From Streptomyces curacoi (lineage in GTDB: Bacteria > Actinomycetota > Actinomycetes > Streptomycetales > Streptomycetaceae): a DNA stretch of 64,000 nucleotides. The stretch lies in the NCBI RefSeq assembly GCF_001513975.1, contig NZ_KQ947988.1, positions 248,001 to 312,000 of the forward strand, read 5' to 3'. Each line of letters begins with the position of its first letter. Position 1 is the first letter of the stretch. Below the pieces are notes generated by a model. The model was not told the DNA's origin. It was given only the letters and a program-made list of their open reading frames with translations, and did no database searches. Positions 44,133 through 51,943 of this stretch are shown piece by piece. The position numbers and the translations under genes were made by a program.

Positions 44133-45476
44133 TCACTTCCGGGCCGTCGACCGCAGCTGCCGTACCGCCTTGCGCACCGCGGGATGCCGGCGCAGCGCCT
44201 CCGCCCGTACCGGGCTGCCGCCGGGCAGGCGCAGGCTGGTGAGGCGGCGGCGCTTGAAGTAGCCCTGGTGCTCGGCCAGGTTGGCGGCGAGCCAGGCGGT
44301 CACCTCGCCGCGCAGGGCGTGATGCTTGCGGGACTGCATGCAGTAGCCGACGCTGCGCACCAGCGGCGCCAGCTCCTCGGCCATGCCTTCCAGGGCGAGC
44401 GGGGCGCCGAGCTCGGCTTCTTCCGCGTCGGGCAGGGCCGCGTCGATGATGGTCAGCGGGATGCGGTTGCTGTTCTCGTACGGGGTGATGCGTTCGAGGA
44501 GCAGGTCCGTGCCGACGCGGGCGACGGGGATGCCGTAGAAGGCGGCGGCGGTCATCAGGGCGGTCGAGAAGCAGCCGATGACGAGCTTCGGCCGCAGGAA
44601 GGCGAAGACCGTCTCGGCGAGGACGGGCTCGTTCAGCACCGTGAGTCTGACGCCGAGTTCGGCGGCGACCGCCTCCAGGGACTCGTTGAAGACGGCGGGC
44701 GCGCTGGGGTGCGGCTTGAACAGGACGTCCTGGTGACCGGCCCGGGCGGCGGCGCGCAGCATGCGGATGTGCAGCTGCTCCTCCTCGTCCTGGGTGATCA
44801 GGTCGATGGCCGAGAGGTACTGGCCGAGGAGGACGGCGGTGGGCGGGTGGTCGGCCGGGAGGCGCTCGGCGAGGATGCCGGCGCCGGACTCGCCGATCTG
44901 GGCGAGGACGTCGACGATCGCCTCGTTGGGGACGGCCTCGGGCTCGACGCCGTACTCGGCGAGGAGCATGGGCGTCAGGCCCGGCACCAGGTCCAGGTGG
45001 AGGACGCGGGCGATCCGGCTGCTCATGCCGTGCGGGATGCGGTTGCGGGTGGGGCCGTAGCTCATCAGGCCGTCGGCGTACACATGGATCGGGCTGTCCG
45101 CGAAGATGTCCGCGACCGCGCGGGAGGGGTTGGCCTGGATGGACTCGCAGGCTATCTCCACGGGCTCGTCGCCGAGGTTCCAGGCGAGGCGTACGGCCTT
45201 CTCCCACAGCAGGGTGTCCTGGCCGCGCGGCGACCAGCCGGCCGGGTGGTGCGGGGAGATGAACTCGTTCCAGGAGCGCACCTCGTCGAACTCGGGGCGC
45301 AGCTTCTCGAAGCCGGCCATCCGGTCCAGCGGGGTGCCGACCTCGGGGACGGCGGCGGTGTTGCTGACGACGAGGATGCGGCGCACTCCCTCGCGCGGGC
45401 CGAACTGGCCGGCGCGGATGGCGGCGGTGACGGTCGCGGCCGCGTACTGCGTGGCCGAGAAGAAGAGCTGGATCAT
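44133..45476 (-). CDS. Polysialyltransferase-family protein 2
   Basis: A 447-residue paralogue of the protein encoded at 41418. IQLFFSATQYAAATVTAAI opens it, WNEFISPHHPAGWSPRGQD and VYADGLMSYGPTRNRI match the paralogue, and VLFKPHPSAP and LVIGCFSTALMTAAAFYGI hold the donor-site motifs. The ATG overlaps the stop of the upstream GT2 gene by 4 bp. Each GT2/POLYST pair thus forms a coupled two-gene unit, and the two units point at each other across the acyltransferase gene. The pairs probably arose by inverted duplication and may add different linkages. Confidence 0.88.
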   Translation of the reverse strand: MIQLFFSATQYAAATVTAAIRAGQFGPREGVRRILVVSNTAAVPEVGTPLDRMAGFEKLRPEFDEVRSWNEFISPHHPAGWSPRGQDTLLWEKAVRLAWNLGDEPVEIACESIQANPSRAVADIFADSPIHVYADGLMSYGPTRNRIPHGMSSRIARVLHLDLVPGLTPMLLAEYGVEPEAVPNEAIVDVLAQIGESGAGILAERLPADHPPTAVLLGQYLSAIDLITQDEEEQLHIRMLRAAARAGHQDVLFKPHPSAPAVFNESLEAVAAELGVRLTVLNEPVLAETVFAFLRPKLVIGCFSTALMTAAAFYGIPVARVGTDLLLERITPYENSNRIPLTIIDAALPDAEEAELGAPLALEGMAEELAPLVRSVGYCMQSRKHHALRGEVTAWLAANLAEHQGYFKRRRLTSLRLPGGSPVRAEALRRHPAVRKAVRQLRSTARK

Positions 45477-46459
45477 GCCGCCACTCCCTTCATGCCGCCC
45501 CGTATCCGGCGCAGCATGTGCACGCGCTCCTCGCCCATCCCGACGAGCGCCTCTTCCAGTTCGTCCTCCGACATCCGGCCCAGCGCCTCGGCCGCCAGCT
45601 CCTTCAGCCGGGCGGCGATGCTGCGCTCGAACCGGCCCCGGCTGAGCAGCTGGTGGGCGATGACGACGCAGTAGTTGCGCAGCGCCTTCTTGCGCAGCCT
45701 GCCCGCCTCGGGGTCGTCGGCCAGTTCGGCGAGGACCAGGTCGAAGGAGCGGAAGAAGTCCAGCTGGCGCACATCGCCGATCTGGGTCAGCGAACTGGCC
45801 ACGCCCCGGCGGTAGAAGACCCCGCGCAGGCTGGCGACGACATAGGAGTCCGCCCTGCGGTGCAGGTCCCAGATCCAGGGGCGGTCCTCGGCGGTCTTCA
45901 GTCCGTCGTGGAAGCGGAGCATGCCGCGGTCCAGGAGGCGGCGGTGGTAGATGCCGGCCCAGGCGTAGGGGTAGTCGACCATGGTCGTGTCGTCGACCGG
46001 GAGGATCGAGGTGCGCGGGTCGAGGGGGGTGTGCCGGCGTCCCTCGGGCGCCCGGTGGACGGCCCGTTCGACGCCCGTGACCTGTACGTGGTCGGTGCGT
46101 ACGAAGTCGACGTCGAAGCGTTCGATGACGTCCACCAGATCCGCGAGATAGCCGGGCGCCAGCCAGTCGTCACCGTCGAGGAAGGTGAGGTAGCGGCCCT
46201 CGGCGGCATCGATGCCGGTGTTGCGCGCGGTGGCCAGGCCGCCGTTCTGCTCGTGCCGTATCACCCGGCTGTTCTTCAGTCTCTTCGTCAGCGTCAGCAG
46301 CGCTTCGTATGTCTTGTCCTTGGTGGACCGGTCCTCGACGAAGAGGAACTCGAAGTCGTCCCGTGCGTTGTTGACCAGGCTGGTCACGGTCTCGGGTACG
46401 TACGACTCGATGTTGTAGCAGGGGACGATCACGGACAGGGTCGGGGGGCGGTTGGTCAC
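45473..46459 (-). CDS. GT2-family glycosyltransferase (paralogue)
   Basis: A 328-residue GT-A transferase. LSVIVPCYNIESYVPETVT opens the fold, LFVEDRSTKDKTYEAL follows, and LTFLDGDDWLAPGYLADL holds the metal site. The shared segments VIRHEQNGGLATARNTGID and GVASSLTQIGDVRQLDF show close kinship with the transferase at 40438. It is coupled to the downstream POLYST gene (ATGA). The GTG start has AGAGAGCCC-like purines upstream. It probably transfers a sugar to the wall polymer; donor unknown. Confidence 0.9.
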   Translation of the reverse strand: MTNRPPTLSVIVPCYNIESYVPETVTSLVNNARDDFEFLFVEDRSTKDKTYEALLTLTKRLKNSRVIRHEQNGGLATARNTGIDAAEGRYLTFLDGDDWLAPGYLADLVDVIERFDVDFVRTDHVQVTGVERAVHRAPEGRRHTPLDPRTSILPVDDTTMVDYPYAWAGIYHRRLLDRGMLRFHDGLKTAEDRPWIWDLHRRADSYVVASLRGVFYRRGVASSLTQIGDVRQLDFFRSFDLVLAELADDPEAGRLRKKALRNYCVVIAHQLLSRGRFERSIAARLKELAAEALGRMSEDELEEALVGMGEERVHMLRRIRGGMKGVAA

Positions 46460-46563
46460 GCGTACACCTGGGCTCTCTCCGGGGCGGATCCCTGCGACCG
46501 TAGGAGATGTTCGACGCCGGACACCGACTCCCCGCCAACCACGGGGTGAACGAAAGGTAACGG

Positions 46564-47214
46564 TCAGCTGATCCCGTACCGGGCCTCGATCCCGGCGATC
46601 ACCACCGCCAGCCCTTCCTCGAAGTGCGCGTCGTAGTCGGTGAAGATCTCCGCGCCCGCCCGGGCCGACAGCGGGAAGTCGGCCATCGTGCGGGCGCGTT
46701 CGGCCACGTCGTAACCTTCCCTCCGCTCCCCCGCCATCGGCTCGACGCCCTGTTCCTCGGTGACGAAGCCGAGGGTGTAGAGGTACGTCGTCGAGGTCGC
46801 CCGGACCGCCTGGGCGAGGGTGAAGCCGGCGGCCGTGAACAGGCGCAGGTTGTCCTCCATCTGCTCGGCGTGCTCGATACCGGTGAAGCGTGAGCCGCTG
46901 AAGACCTTCGCGCCGTCGCGGTAGCCGAGCAGCGCCGCGCGCAGGCCCCGGTTGGACTTCAGGAGCCGGTCCCGCCAGGTGTCGGCGGGGTCGAGGGGCG
47001 TCCCGGCGACCATCCGGCGGTACATCTCGGTGGCCATCTCGTCGAGCAGCGCCTGTTTGTCCTCGAAGTGCCAGTACAGGGCCGGCGCCTTGACGTCCAG
47101 TTCCCTGGCGATGGCGCGCAGGGTCAGCCCGTCCAGGCCGACCTCGTTCAGGAGCTTCAGGGCGGTGTCCGCGACGCGTCGGCGGTCGAGGGGAGCCCGG
47201 CGTTCCGTGTTCAC
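46564..47214 (-). CDS. TetR-family repressor
   Basis: A 216-residue regulator. The N-terminal helix-turn-helix is LNEVGLDGLTLRAIARELDV, then APALYWHFEDKQALLDEM. The C-terminal domain resembles the tetracycline-repressor type (TetR_C). It is divergent from a flavin monooxygenase gene, and the shared spacer holds two palindromes suited to TetR dimers, so it most likely represses both genes until it binds a drug-like ligand. GTG 47214 begins just before the domain; an ATG about 16 codons upstream would fall inside the operator region. Confidence 0.9.
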   Translation of the reverse strand: MNTERRAPLDRRRVADTALKLLNEVGLDGLTLRAIARELDVKAPALYWHFEDKQALLDEMATEMYRRMVAGTPLDPADTWRDRLLKSNRGLRAALLGYRDGAKVFSGSRFTGIEHAEQMEDNLRLFTAAGFTLAQAVRATSTTYLYTLGFVTEEQGVEPMAGERREGYDVAERARTMADFPLSARAGAEIFTDYDAHFEEGLAVVIAGIEARYGIS

Positions 47215-47223
47215 GCTTGACAG

Positions 47224-47276
47224 CTTAACGGCGTTAAGGCGATTCTCGTGCCCCGAGAGCACTTAACGCTGTTAAG
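47224..47276. promoter_or_regulatory. Paired TetR-type operators
   Basis: CTTAACG-G-CGTTAAG (47224-47238) is a perfect 15-bp palindrome. CTTAACG-C-TGTTAAG (47262-47276) is the same site with one mismatch. Their centres are 38 bp apart, between the divergent starts at 47214 and 47285, which suits cooperative repression of both genes. The second overlaps the monooxygenase ribosome site. Confidence 0.82.
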
Positions 47277-47284
47277 GAGTGGCC

Positions 47285-48697
47285 ATGGCTGTGCAGACGG
47301 ACGTCCTGATCGTGGGGGCGGGGCCCACCGGCCTCACGCTGGGCATCGACCTCGCCCGGCGCGGAGTGGACGCGCTGGTGGTGGAGCGGGCCGGGGGACT
47401 CTTCCCCGGCTCGCGCGGCAAGGGCATCCAGCCGCGCACGATGGAGGTCTTCGACGACCTGGGCGTGCTCGACGCGATCCGCGCGGCGGGCGGCGGCTAC
47501 CCGGCCGGGATGGTCTGGCAGGACGGCGAGCGGCTTCACGAGCACCGCATATTCGACCCGGCGCAGGCGACGGAGGACTCGCCGTACGCCGAACCGTGGA
47601 TGGTTCCGCAGTGGCGGACGCAGGAGATCCTGTTCGCGCGGCTGGCCGAGCTGGGCGGGAAGGTCGCCTTCGGCCGGGAGGTCGTGGGGCTCACCCAGGA
47701 CGAGGACGGTGTGACGGCCCGCTGCACGGCCGGTGAGAGCCTCCGCGCGCGGTACGTCGTCGCCGCGGACGGCGGCCGTTCGGCGGTACGGCGGGCCGTG
47801 GGCATCGCCATGACCGGGGAGACGGTCGATCCGAGCCCGATGCTGGTGGCGGACGTCCGCATCACGGGCCTGGACCGGGACAACTGGCACATCTTCCCGC
47901 CACGCGGGGAGGGCGACGACTTCCTCGCCGTCTGCCCGCTCGCGGGTACGGAGGACTTCCAGGTCGTGGCCCGGTTCCCGGAGGGGACGTCGGTGGACCT
48001 CTCCCTGGAGGGCATCCGCAAGGTCGTCGCCGCGCGCTCGCATCTTGCGCCGGAGGACGTGACGGAGCTGCGGTGGGCCTCGGACTTCCGGCCGCGGGCG
48101 GCCCTCGCGGACCGGTTCCGGGACGGGCGGGTCTTCCTCGCGGGGGACGCCGCGCATGTGCACTCACCGGCCGGCGGGCAGGGGCTCAACACCAGCGTGC
48201 AGGACGCGTACAACCTGGGCTGGAAGCTGGCGGCGGTGCTGCGGGACGGGGCGGGCGAGGCACTGCTGGGGACGTACGAGGAGGAGCGGCGGCCCGTCGC
48301 GGCGGACATGCTGGGGTTGTCGACGGGCGTGCACCGGGGGGAGGTGCGGCGCGGGGAGGCTACGCGTCAACTGGGGCTGGGGTACCGGGAGTCGAGCCTG
48401 ACGGCGGAGACGCGGGAGGCGCCGGGTGCGGTGCGGGCCGGGGACCGGGCTCCGGACGGGATGCTGGGGGGCGTACGGCTGTTTGACGCGTTCCGGGGGC
48501 CGCACTGGACGGTGGTGGCGGTGGGCGTGGAGGTGGCGGAGGTGCCGGGGGCGGTGCGGGTGGTGCGAGGGCGGGCGCAGGAGTCGTACGGCAGCGGGGT
48601 GTTTCTCGTACGGCCGGACGGTTACGTGGGGTGGGCCGGGGACCAGGCAGCCGGACTCAGCGACTACCTGGGCCGGTTCGGGGTTCGCCGGCCGTGA
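47285..48697 (+). CDS. FAD-dependent aromatic monooxygenase
   Basis: A 470-residue class A flavoprotein monooxygenase. TDVLIVGAGPTGLTLGIDLA binds FAD near the N-terminus, the DG motif is YVVAADGGRSAVRRAVG, and the GD motif is VFLAGDAAHVHSPAGGQGLN. The C-terminal thioredoxin-like tail (RVVRGRAQESYGSGVFLVRPDGYVGW, quoted in part as GVFLVRPDGYVGW) puts it in the phenol hydroxylase/rifampicin monooxygenase group. It probably hydroxylates an aromatic antibiotic or metabolite under control of the divergent TetR gene. AAGGAG lies 5 nt before ATG 47285. Confidence 0.9.
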   Translation: MAVQTDVLIVGAGPTGLTLGIDLARRGVDALVVERAGGLFPGSRGKGIQPRTMEVFDDLGVLDAIRAAGGGYPAGMVWQDGERLHEHRIFDPAQATEDSPYAEPWMVPQWRTQEILFARLAELGGKVAFGREVVGLTQDEDGVTARCTAGESLRARYVVAADGGRSAVRRAVGIAMTGETVDPSPMLVADVRITGLDRDNWHIFPPRGEGDDFLAVCPLAGTEDFQVVARFPEGTSVDLSLEGIRKVVAARSHLAPEDVTELRWASDFRPRAALADRFRDGRVFLAGDAAHVHSPAGGQGLNTSVQDAYNLGWKLAAVLRDGAGEALLGTYEEERRPVAADMLGLSTGVHRGEVRRGEATRQLGLGYRESSLTAETREAPGAVRAGDRAPDGMLGGVRLFDAFRGPHWTVVAVGVEVAEVPGAVRVVRGRAQESYGSGVFLVRPDGYVGWAGDQAAGLSDYLGRFGVRRP

Positions 48698-48725
48698 CGC
48701 CGACGGAGTGTCCGGGGCCGGTCAC

Positions 48726-50306
48726 TCAGAACGCGTCCGACGGCACATAAGTCCCCCAGACCCCCCGCAGCGCGTTGCACACCTCACCGACGGTGGCCCG
48801 GGCCTTCAGCGCGTCCTTCATGGGGTACAGGACGTTGTCCTCGCCCTCGGCGGCCTTCTTCAGCGCCGCCAGCGCCGAGTCCACCGCCGCCTGGTCCCGC
48901 TCGGCCCGCAGCTTCGCGAGCCGTTCCGCCTGCTGGGCCTCGATGGCCGGGTCGACGCGGAGCGGCTCGTACGGCTCCTCCTCGTCGAGCTGGAAGCGGT
49001 TGACGCCGACCACGACCCGCTCGCCGGAGTCGGTCTCCTGGGCGATCCGGTAGGCGCTGCGTTCGATCTCGCTCTTCTGGAAGCCGTGCTCGATCGCCGC
49101 CACCGCGCCGCCGAGGTCCTCGACCTTGCGCATCAGCTCGACCGCCGCCGCCTCGACGTCGTCGGTCATCTTCTCGATGACGTAGGAGCCCGCGAAGGGG
49201 TCGACCGTCGCCGTCACATCCGTCTCGTAGGCCAGGACCTGCTGGGTGCGCAGGGCCAGGCGCGCGGACTTGTCCGTCGGCAGCGCGATCGCCTCGTCGA
49301 AGGAGTTGGTGTGCAGTGACTGCGTGCCGCCGAGCACCGCCGCCAGGCCCTGCACGGCGACCCGGACCAGGTTCACCTCGGGCTGCTGCGCGGTCAGCTG
49401 CACGCCCGCCGTCTGCGTGTGGAAGCGCAGCATCATCGACTTGGGGTTCTTCGCGCCGAACTCCTCCTTCATCACCCGCGCCCAGATCCGGCGGGCCGCG
49501 CGGAACTTGGCCACCTCCTCCAGGATCGTCGTACGGGCCACGAAGAAGAACGACAGCCGGGGCGCGAAGTCGTCCACGTCCATGCCCGCCGCCACCGCCG
49601 TACGGACGTACTCGATGCCGTCGGCGAGGGTGAACGCGATCTCCTGCGCGGGGGACGCGCCCGCCTCGGCCATGTGGTAGCCGGAGATCGAGATCGTGTT
49701 CCACTTCGGGATCTCGGCCTTGCAGTACTTGAAGATGTCGGCGATCAGACGCAGCGACGGCTTGGGCGGGAAGATGTACGTCCCGCGCGCGATGTACTCC
49801 TTGAGGACGTCGTTCTGGATGGTGCCGGTGAGCTTGTCGGCGCTGACGCCCTGCTCCTCCGCGACCAGTTGGTACAGCAGGAGCAGCAGGGCGGCCGGGG
49901 CGTTGATCGTCATCGACGTCGACACCTTGTCCAGCGGGATCCCGCCGAACAGCACCCGCATGTCGTCGATGGAGTCGATGGCGACGCCCACCTTGCCGAC
50001 CTCGCCGTGCGCGATCGGCGCGTCGGAGTCGTGGCCCATCTGGGTGGGCAGGTCGAAGGCGACCGACAGGCCCATCGTGCCGTTGGCGATCAGCTGCTGG
50101 TAGCGGGCGTTGGACTCCACCGCCGTGCCGAAGCCGGCGTACTGGCGCATCGTCCAGGGGCGGCCGGTGTACATCGTGGGGTACACGCCGCGAGTGAAGG
50201 GATAGGAACCGGGCTCGCCCAGCTTCTCGGCCGGGTCCCAGCCCGCGAGCGCCTCCGGCCCGTAGACCGGCTCGATGGGCAGTCCGGACTCCGACTCGCG
50301 CGCCAT
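48726..50306 (-). CDS. Acyl-CoA mutase large subunit (methylmalonyl-CoA-mutase-like)
   Basis: A 526-residue catalytic TIM-barrel domain of a B12-dependent acyl-CoA mutase. TMYTGRPWTMRQYAGFGTA, QNDVLKEYIARGTYIFPP and SISGYHMAEAGA are typical. The Tyr of RQYAGF and the Arg of IARGTY agree with methylmalonyl-CoA specificity; isobutyryl-CoA mutases have Phe and Gln there. There is no C-terminal B12-binding domain (DxHxxG), so a separate small subunit elsewhere in the genome is required. ATG 50306 follows GGAGG. It stands alone between two convergent or divergent genes, so its pathway cannot be read from context. Confidence 0.92.
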   Translation of the reverse strand: MARESESGLPIEPVYGPEALAGWDPAEKLGEPGSYPFTRGVYPTMYTGRPWTMRQYAGFGTAVESNARYQQLIANGTMGLSVAFDLPTQMGHDSDAPIAHGEVGKVGVAIDSIDDMRVLFGGIPLDKVSTSMTINAPAALLLLLYQLVAEEQGVSADKLTGTIQNDVLKEYIARGTYIFPPKPSLRLIADIFKYCKAEIPKWNTISISGYHMAEAGASPAQEIAFTLADGIEYVRTAVAAGMDVDDFAPRLSFFFVARTTILEEVAKFRAARRIWARVMKEEFGAKNPKSMMLRFHTQTAGVQLTAQQPEVNLVRVAVQGLAAVLGGTQSLHTNSFDEAIALPTDKSARLALRTQQVLAYETDVTATVDPFAGSYVIEKMTDDVEAAAVELMRKVEDLGGAVAAIEHGFQKSEIERSAYRIAQETDSGERVVVGVNRFQLDEEEPYEPLRVDPAIEAQQAERLAKLRAERDQAAVDSALAALKKAAEGEDNVLYPMKDALKARATVGEVCNALRGVWGTYVPSDAF

Positions 50307-50550
50307 GTGTGTGCCTCCGCGTTGCTGTGCTTGCTACCCGCCAGTACAGACGACCTCGCGACGGACTGTAGCGGCGCCCGTGCGCGGGGTGGAGGGCCCC
50401 TGCTGGGAGCTTCCTCACAGAACTGTTCCCGCTGGTTCCCGCTGTCTCCCACCATGCCGCGTAGTTCGCAACCGGTCACGCGCGGGGAACATCTCAGGTG
50501 ACATCAGTGCGGTCCTGGGTGGCCGCCGCGGTGAGACGACCGGGGGCGTG

Positions 50551-51432
50551 ATGCGTACCAAGGGCATGGGGAGGGCGGGGCGGACGCGGCGGGCGCGACG
50601 GGCCCGTGTCAGGGGTCTGGGCAGACCGGCCGCCGTACTCGCCTCGGGCGCCGCCCTCACGGTGCTGTGCGGCTGCACGGTGCAGGCCTCCGGCGAGGGG
50701 CAGCGCACGCCGGTGCGCATCGAGCTCCCGAGCGGCACGCCGTCAGCGAAGCCGGCGCCGCCCGACGACAAGCCGAGCTCGACGCCGACGCCCCCCGCAC
50801 CCGCCGTGCTGTGGTCGCGGGGCGACGAGGGACGTGACATACGCGAGCTCCAGGCCCGGCTGCGTCAGATCGCCTGGCTCTTCGACGGGCCCACCGGGAC
50901 CTACGACGATCTGACCGAGCAGGCGGTCAGGGGCTTCCAGGGCAAGCGGGGGCTGCCGAGGACGGGCAAGACCGACGAGGTCACCTGGCAGCGGCTGCTG
51001 AAGATGACGCGCGAGCCCGGCAAGTGGGACCTGTACCTGATGGGCGGGCAGGAGGCCGACGCGCCGGACGCGCGGTGTCTGACCGGCCGGGTGCTGTGCA
51101 TCAGCAAGTCGAGCCGGACCCTGCGCTGGATGATCGACGGGCGGACGGTCATGACGGTGCCGGTGCGGTTCGGGTCGCAGTACACACCGACACGGGAGGG
51201 TGTGTTCAGCGTCTACTGGAAGTCTCGGCACCATGTGTCGACGCTCTATGACTCGCCCATGCCGTACGCGATGTTCTTCAGCGGCGGCCAGGCGGTGCAC
51301 TACTCGTCCGACTTCGCGGCCACGGGTTACGCCGGTGCCTCGCACGGCTGCGTCAACGTACGGGACGAGCGGGCGATCGCGGAGATGTTCGCGCAGGTGA
51401 GGACCGGCGACAAGGTCGTCGTCCACTGGTGA
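50551..51432 (+). CDS. L,D-transpeptidase lipoprotein with peptidoglycan-binding domain
   Basis: A 293-residue envelope enzyme. A strongly basic N-terminus, then a signal segment ending VLCGC (lipobox Cys near residue 42). A Pro/Ser/Thr-rich linker leads to a PG_binding_1 domain (RDIRELQARLRQIAWLFDGP). The YkuD catalytic domain follows, with SKSSRTLRWMIDGR and the active-site motif ASHGCVNV holding the catalytic Cys. Such enzymes form 3-3 crosslinks in peptidoglycan. The ATG at 50551 is preceded by GGGGG and by an in-frame GTG one codon up. Confidence 0.92.
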   Translation: MRTKGMGRAGRTRRARRARVRGLGRPAAVLASGAALTVLCGCTVQASGEGQRTPVRIELPSGTPSAKPAPPDDKPSSTPTPPAPAVLWSRGDEGRDIRELQARLRQIAWLFDGPTGTYDDLTEQAVRGFQGKRGLPRTGKTDEVTWQRLLKMTREPGKWDLYLMGGQEADAPDARCLTGRVLCISKSSRTLRWMIDGRTVMTVPVRFGSQYTPTREGVFSVYWKSRHHVSTLYDSPMPYAMFFSGGQAVHYSSDFAATGYAGASHGCVNVRDERAIAEMFAQVRTGDKVVVHW

Positions 51433-51452
51433 GGCGCGAGAGGTGGAAGTGG

Positions 51453-51491
51453 GGCGCGGGCGGGACCGGGGGAACGTGTCCCGCCCGCGCC
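51453..51491 (+). terminator. Terminator of the L,D-transpeptidase gene
   Basis: A perfect 14-bp stem (GGCGCGGGCGGGAC and complement) with an 11-nt loop starts 20 bp after the stop codon. Confidence 0.88.
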
Positions 51492-51541
51492 GATGCACGA
51501 GCCGCAGGTACGGGGGGAACCCCGGCTCTGTGCGACGGCCG

Positions 51542-51634
51542 ATGACCAGTCGGCTCACTCACATCAGCGTCGGGTCGGCTGAAAATGTCACTCCCCTTGC
51601 CAAGAATTTTTCTCGGACCACAAAACCGCAGGTC
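51542..51634. repeat. 93-bp direct repeat, copy 1
   Basis: It begins ATGACCAGTCGGCTCAC, identical over 17 bp to a second copy at 51839. Ungapped alignment of the first 70 bp gives about 48 identities, and CGCAGGT recurs near the end of both. It flanks the small membrane protein gene on its downstream side. Confidence 0.7.
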
Positions 51635-51671
51635 AGCGGCGTGAGACGGGAGTGATGGGCGTCGGCTCGGG

Positions 51672-51803
51672 TCATCTGGCGGTCACGATGGTGCAGGCGA
51701 CGAGCGCGGTGGCTCCTGCCGCGAGGGCGAGCACGACGAGCCGGGCCGTCCAGTTGTCCTTCTCGATGGCGATCCGGATCGTGCGCCAGAACGCGCGTCC
51801 CAT
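51672..51803 (-). CDS. 43-residue single-pass membrane protein
   Basis: This very short gene begins at ATG 51803 with a good GGGAGG ribosome site 6 nt upstream. The product is a basic and charged head (MGRAFWRTIRIAIEKDNWT), then one membrane helix (LVVLALAAGATALVACTIV) and a two-residue tail. The predicted topology has a cytoplasmic N-terminus. Codon use is typical for the genome. No function is known. It sits downstream of the sigma factor/anti-sigma-like pair, between two copies of a 93-bp repeat. Confidence 0.72.
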   Translation of the reverse strand: MGRAFWRTIRIAIEKDNWTARLVVLALAAGATALVACTIVTAR

Positions 51804-51838
51804 GAGGCCTCCCTGGTCTTGTGCGGGCTTGGGCGCCC

Positions 51839-51931
51839 ATGACCAGTCGGCTCACCTGATTCAGCGCTGTGGCGGCGGAAAAAGTCGCACCGACCGCGCA
51901 GAAATTGCAGACCGGTGCGCAACTCGCAGGT
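51839..51931. repeat. 93-bp direct repeat, copy 2
   Basis: Second copy of the element at 51542, in the same orientation. Read on the minus strand it lies directly upstream of the 43-residue gene and downstream of the anti-sigma-like gene, so it may hold the small gene's promoter. Confidence 0.7.
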
Positions 51932-51943
51932 TGTGCACTGCGC

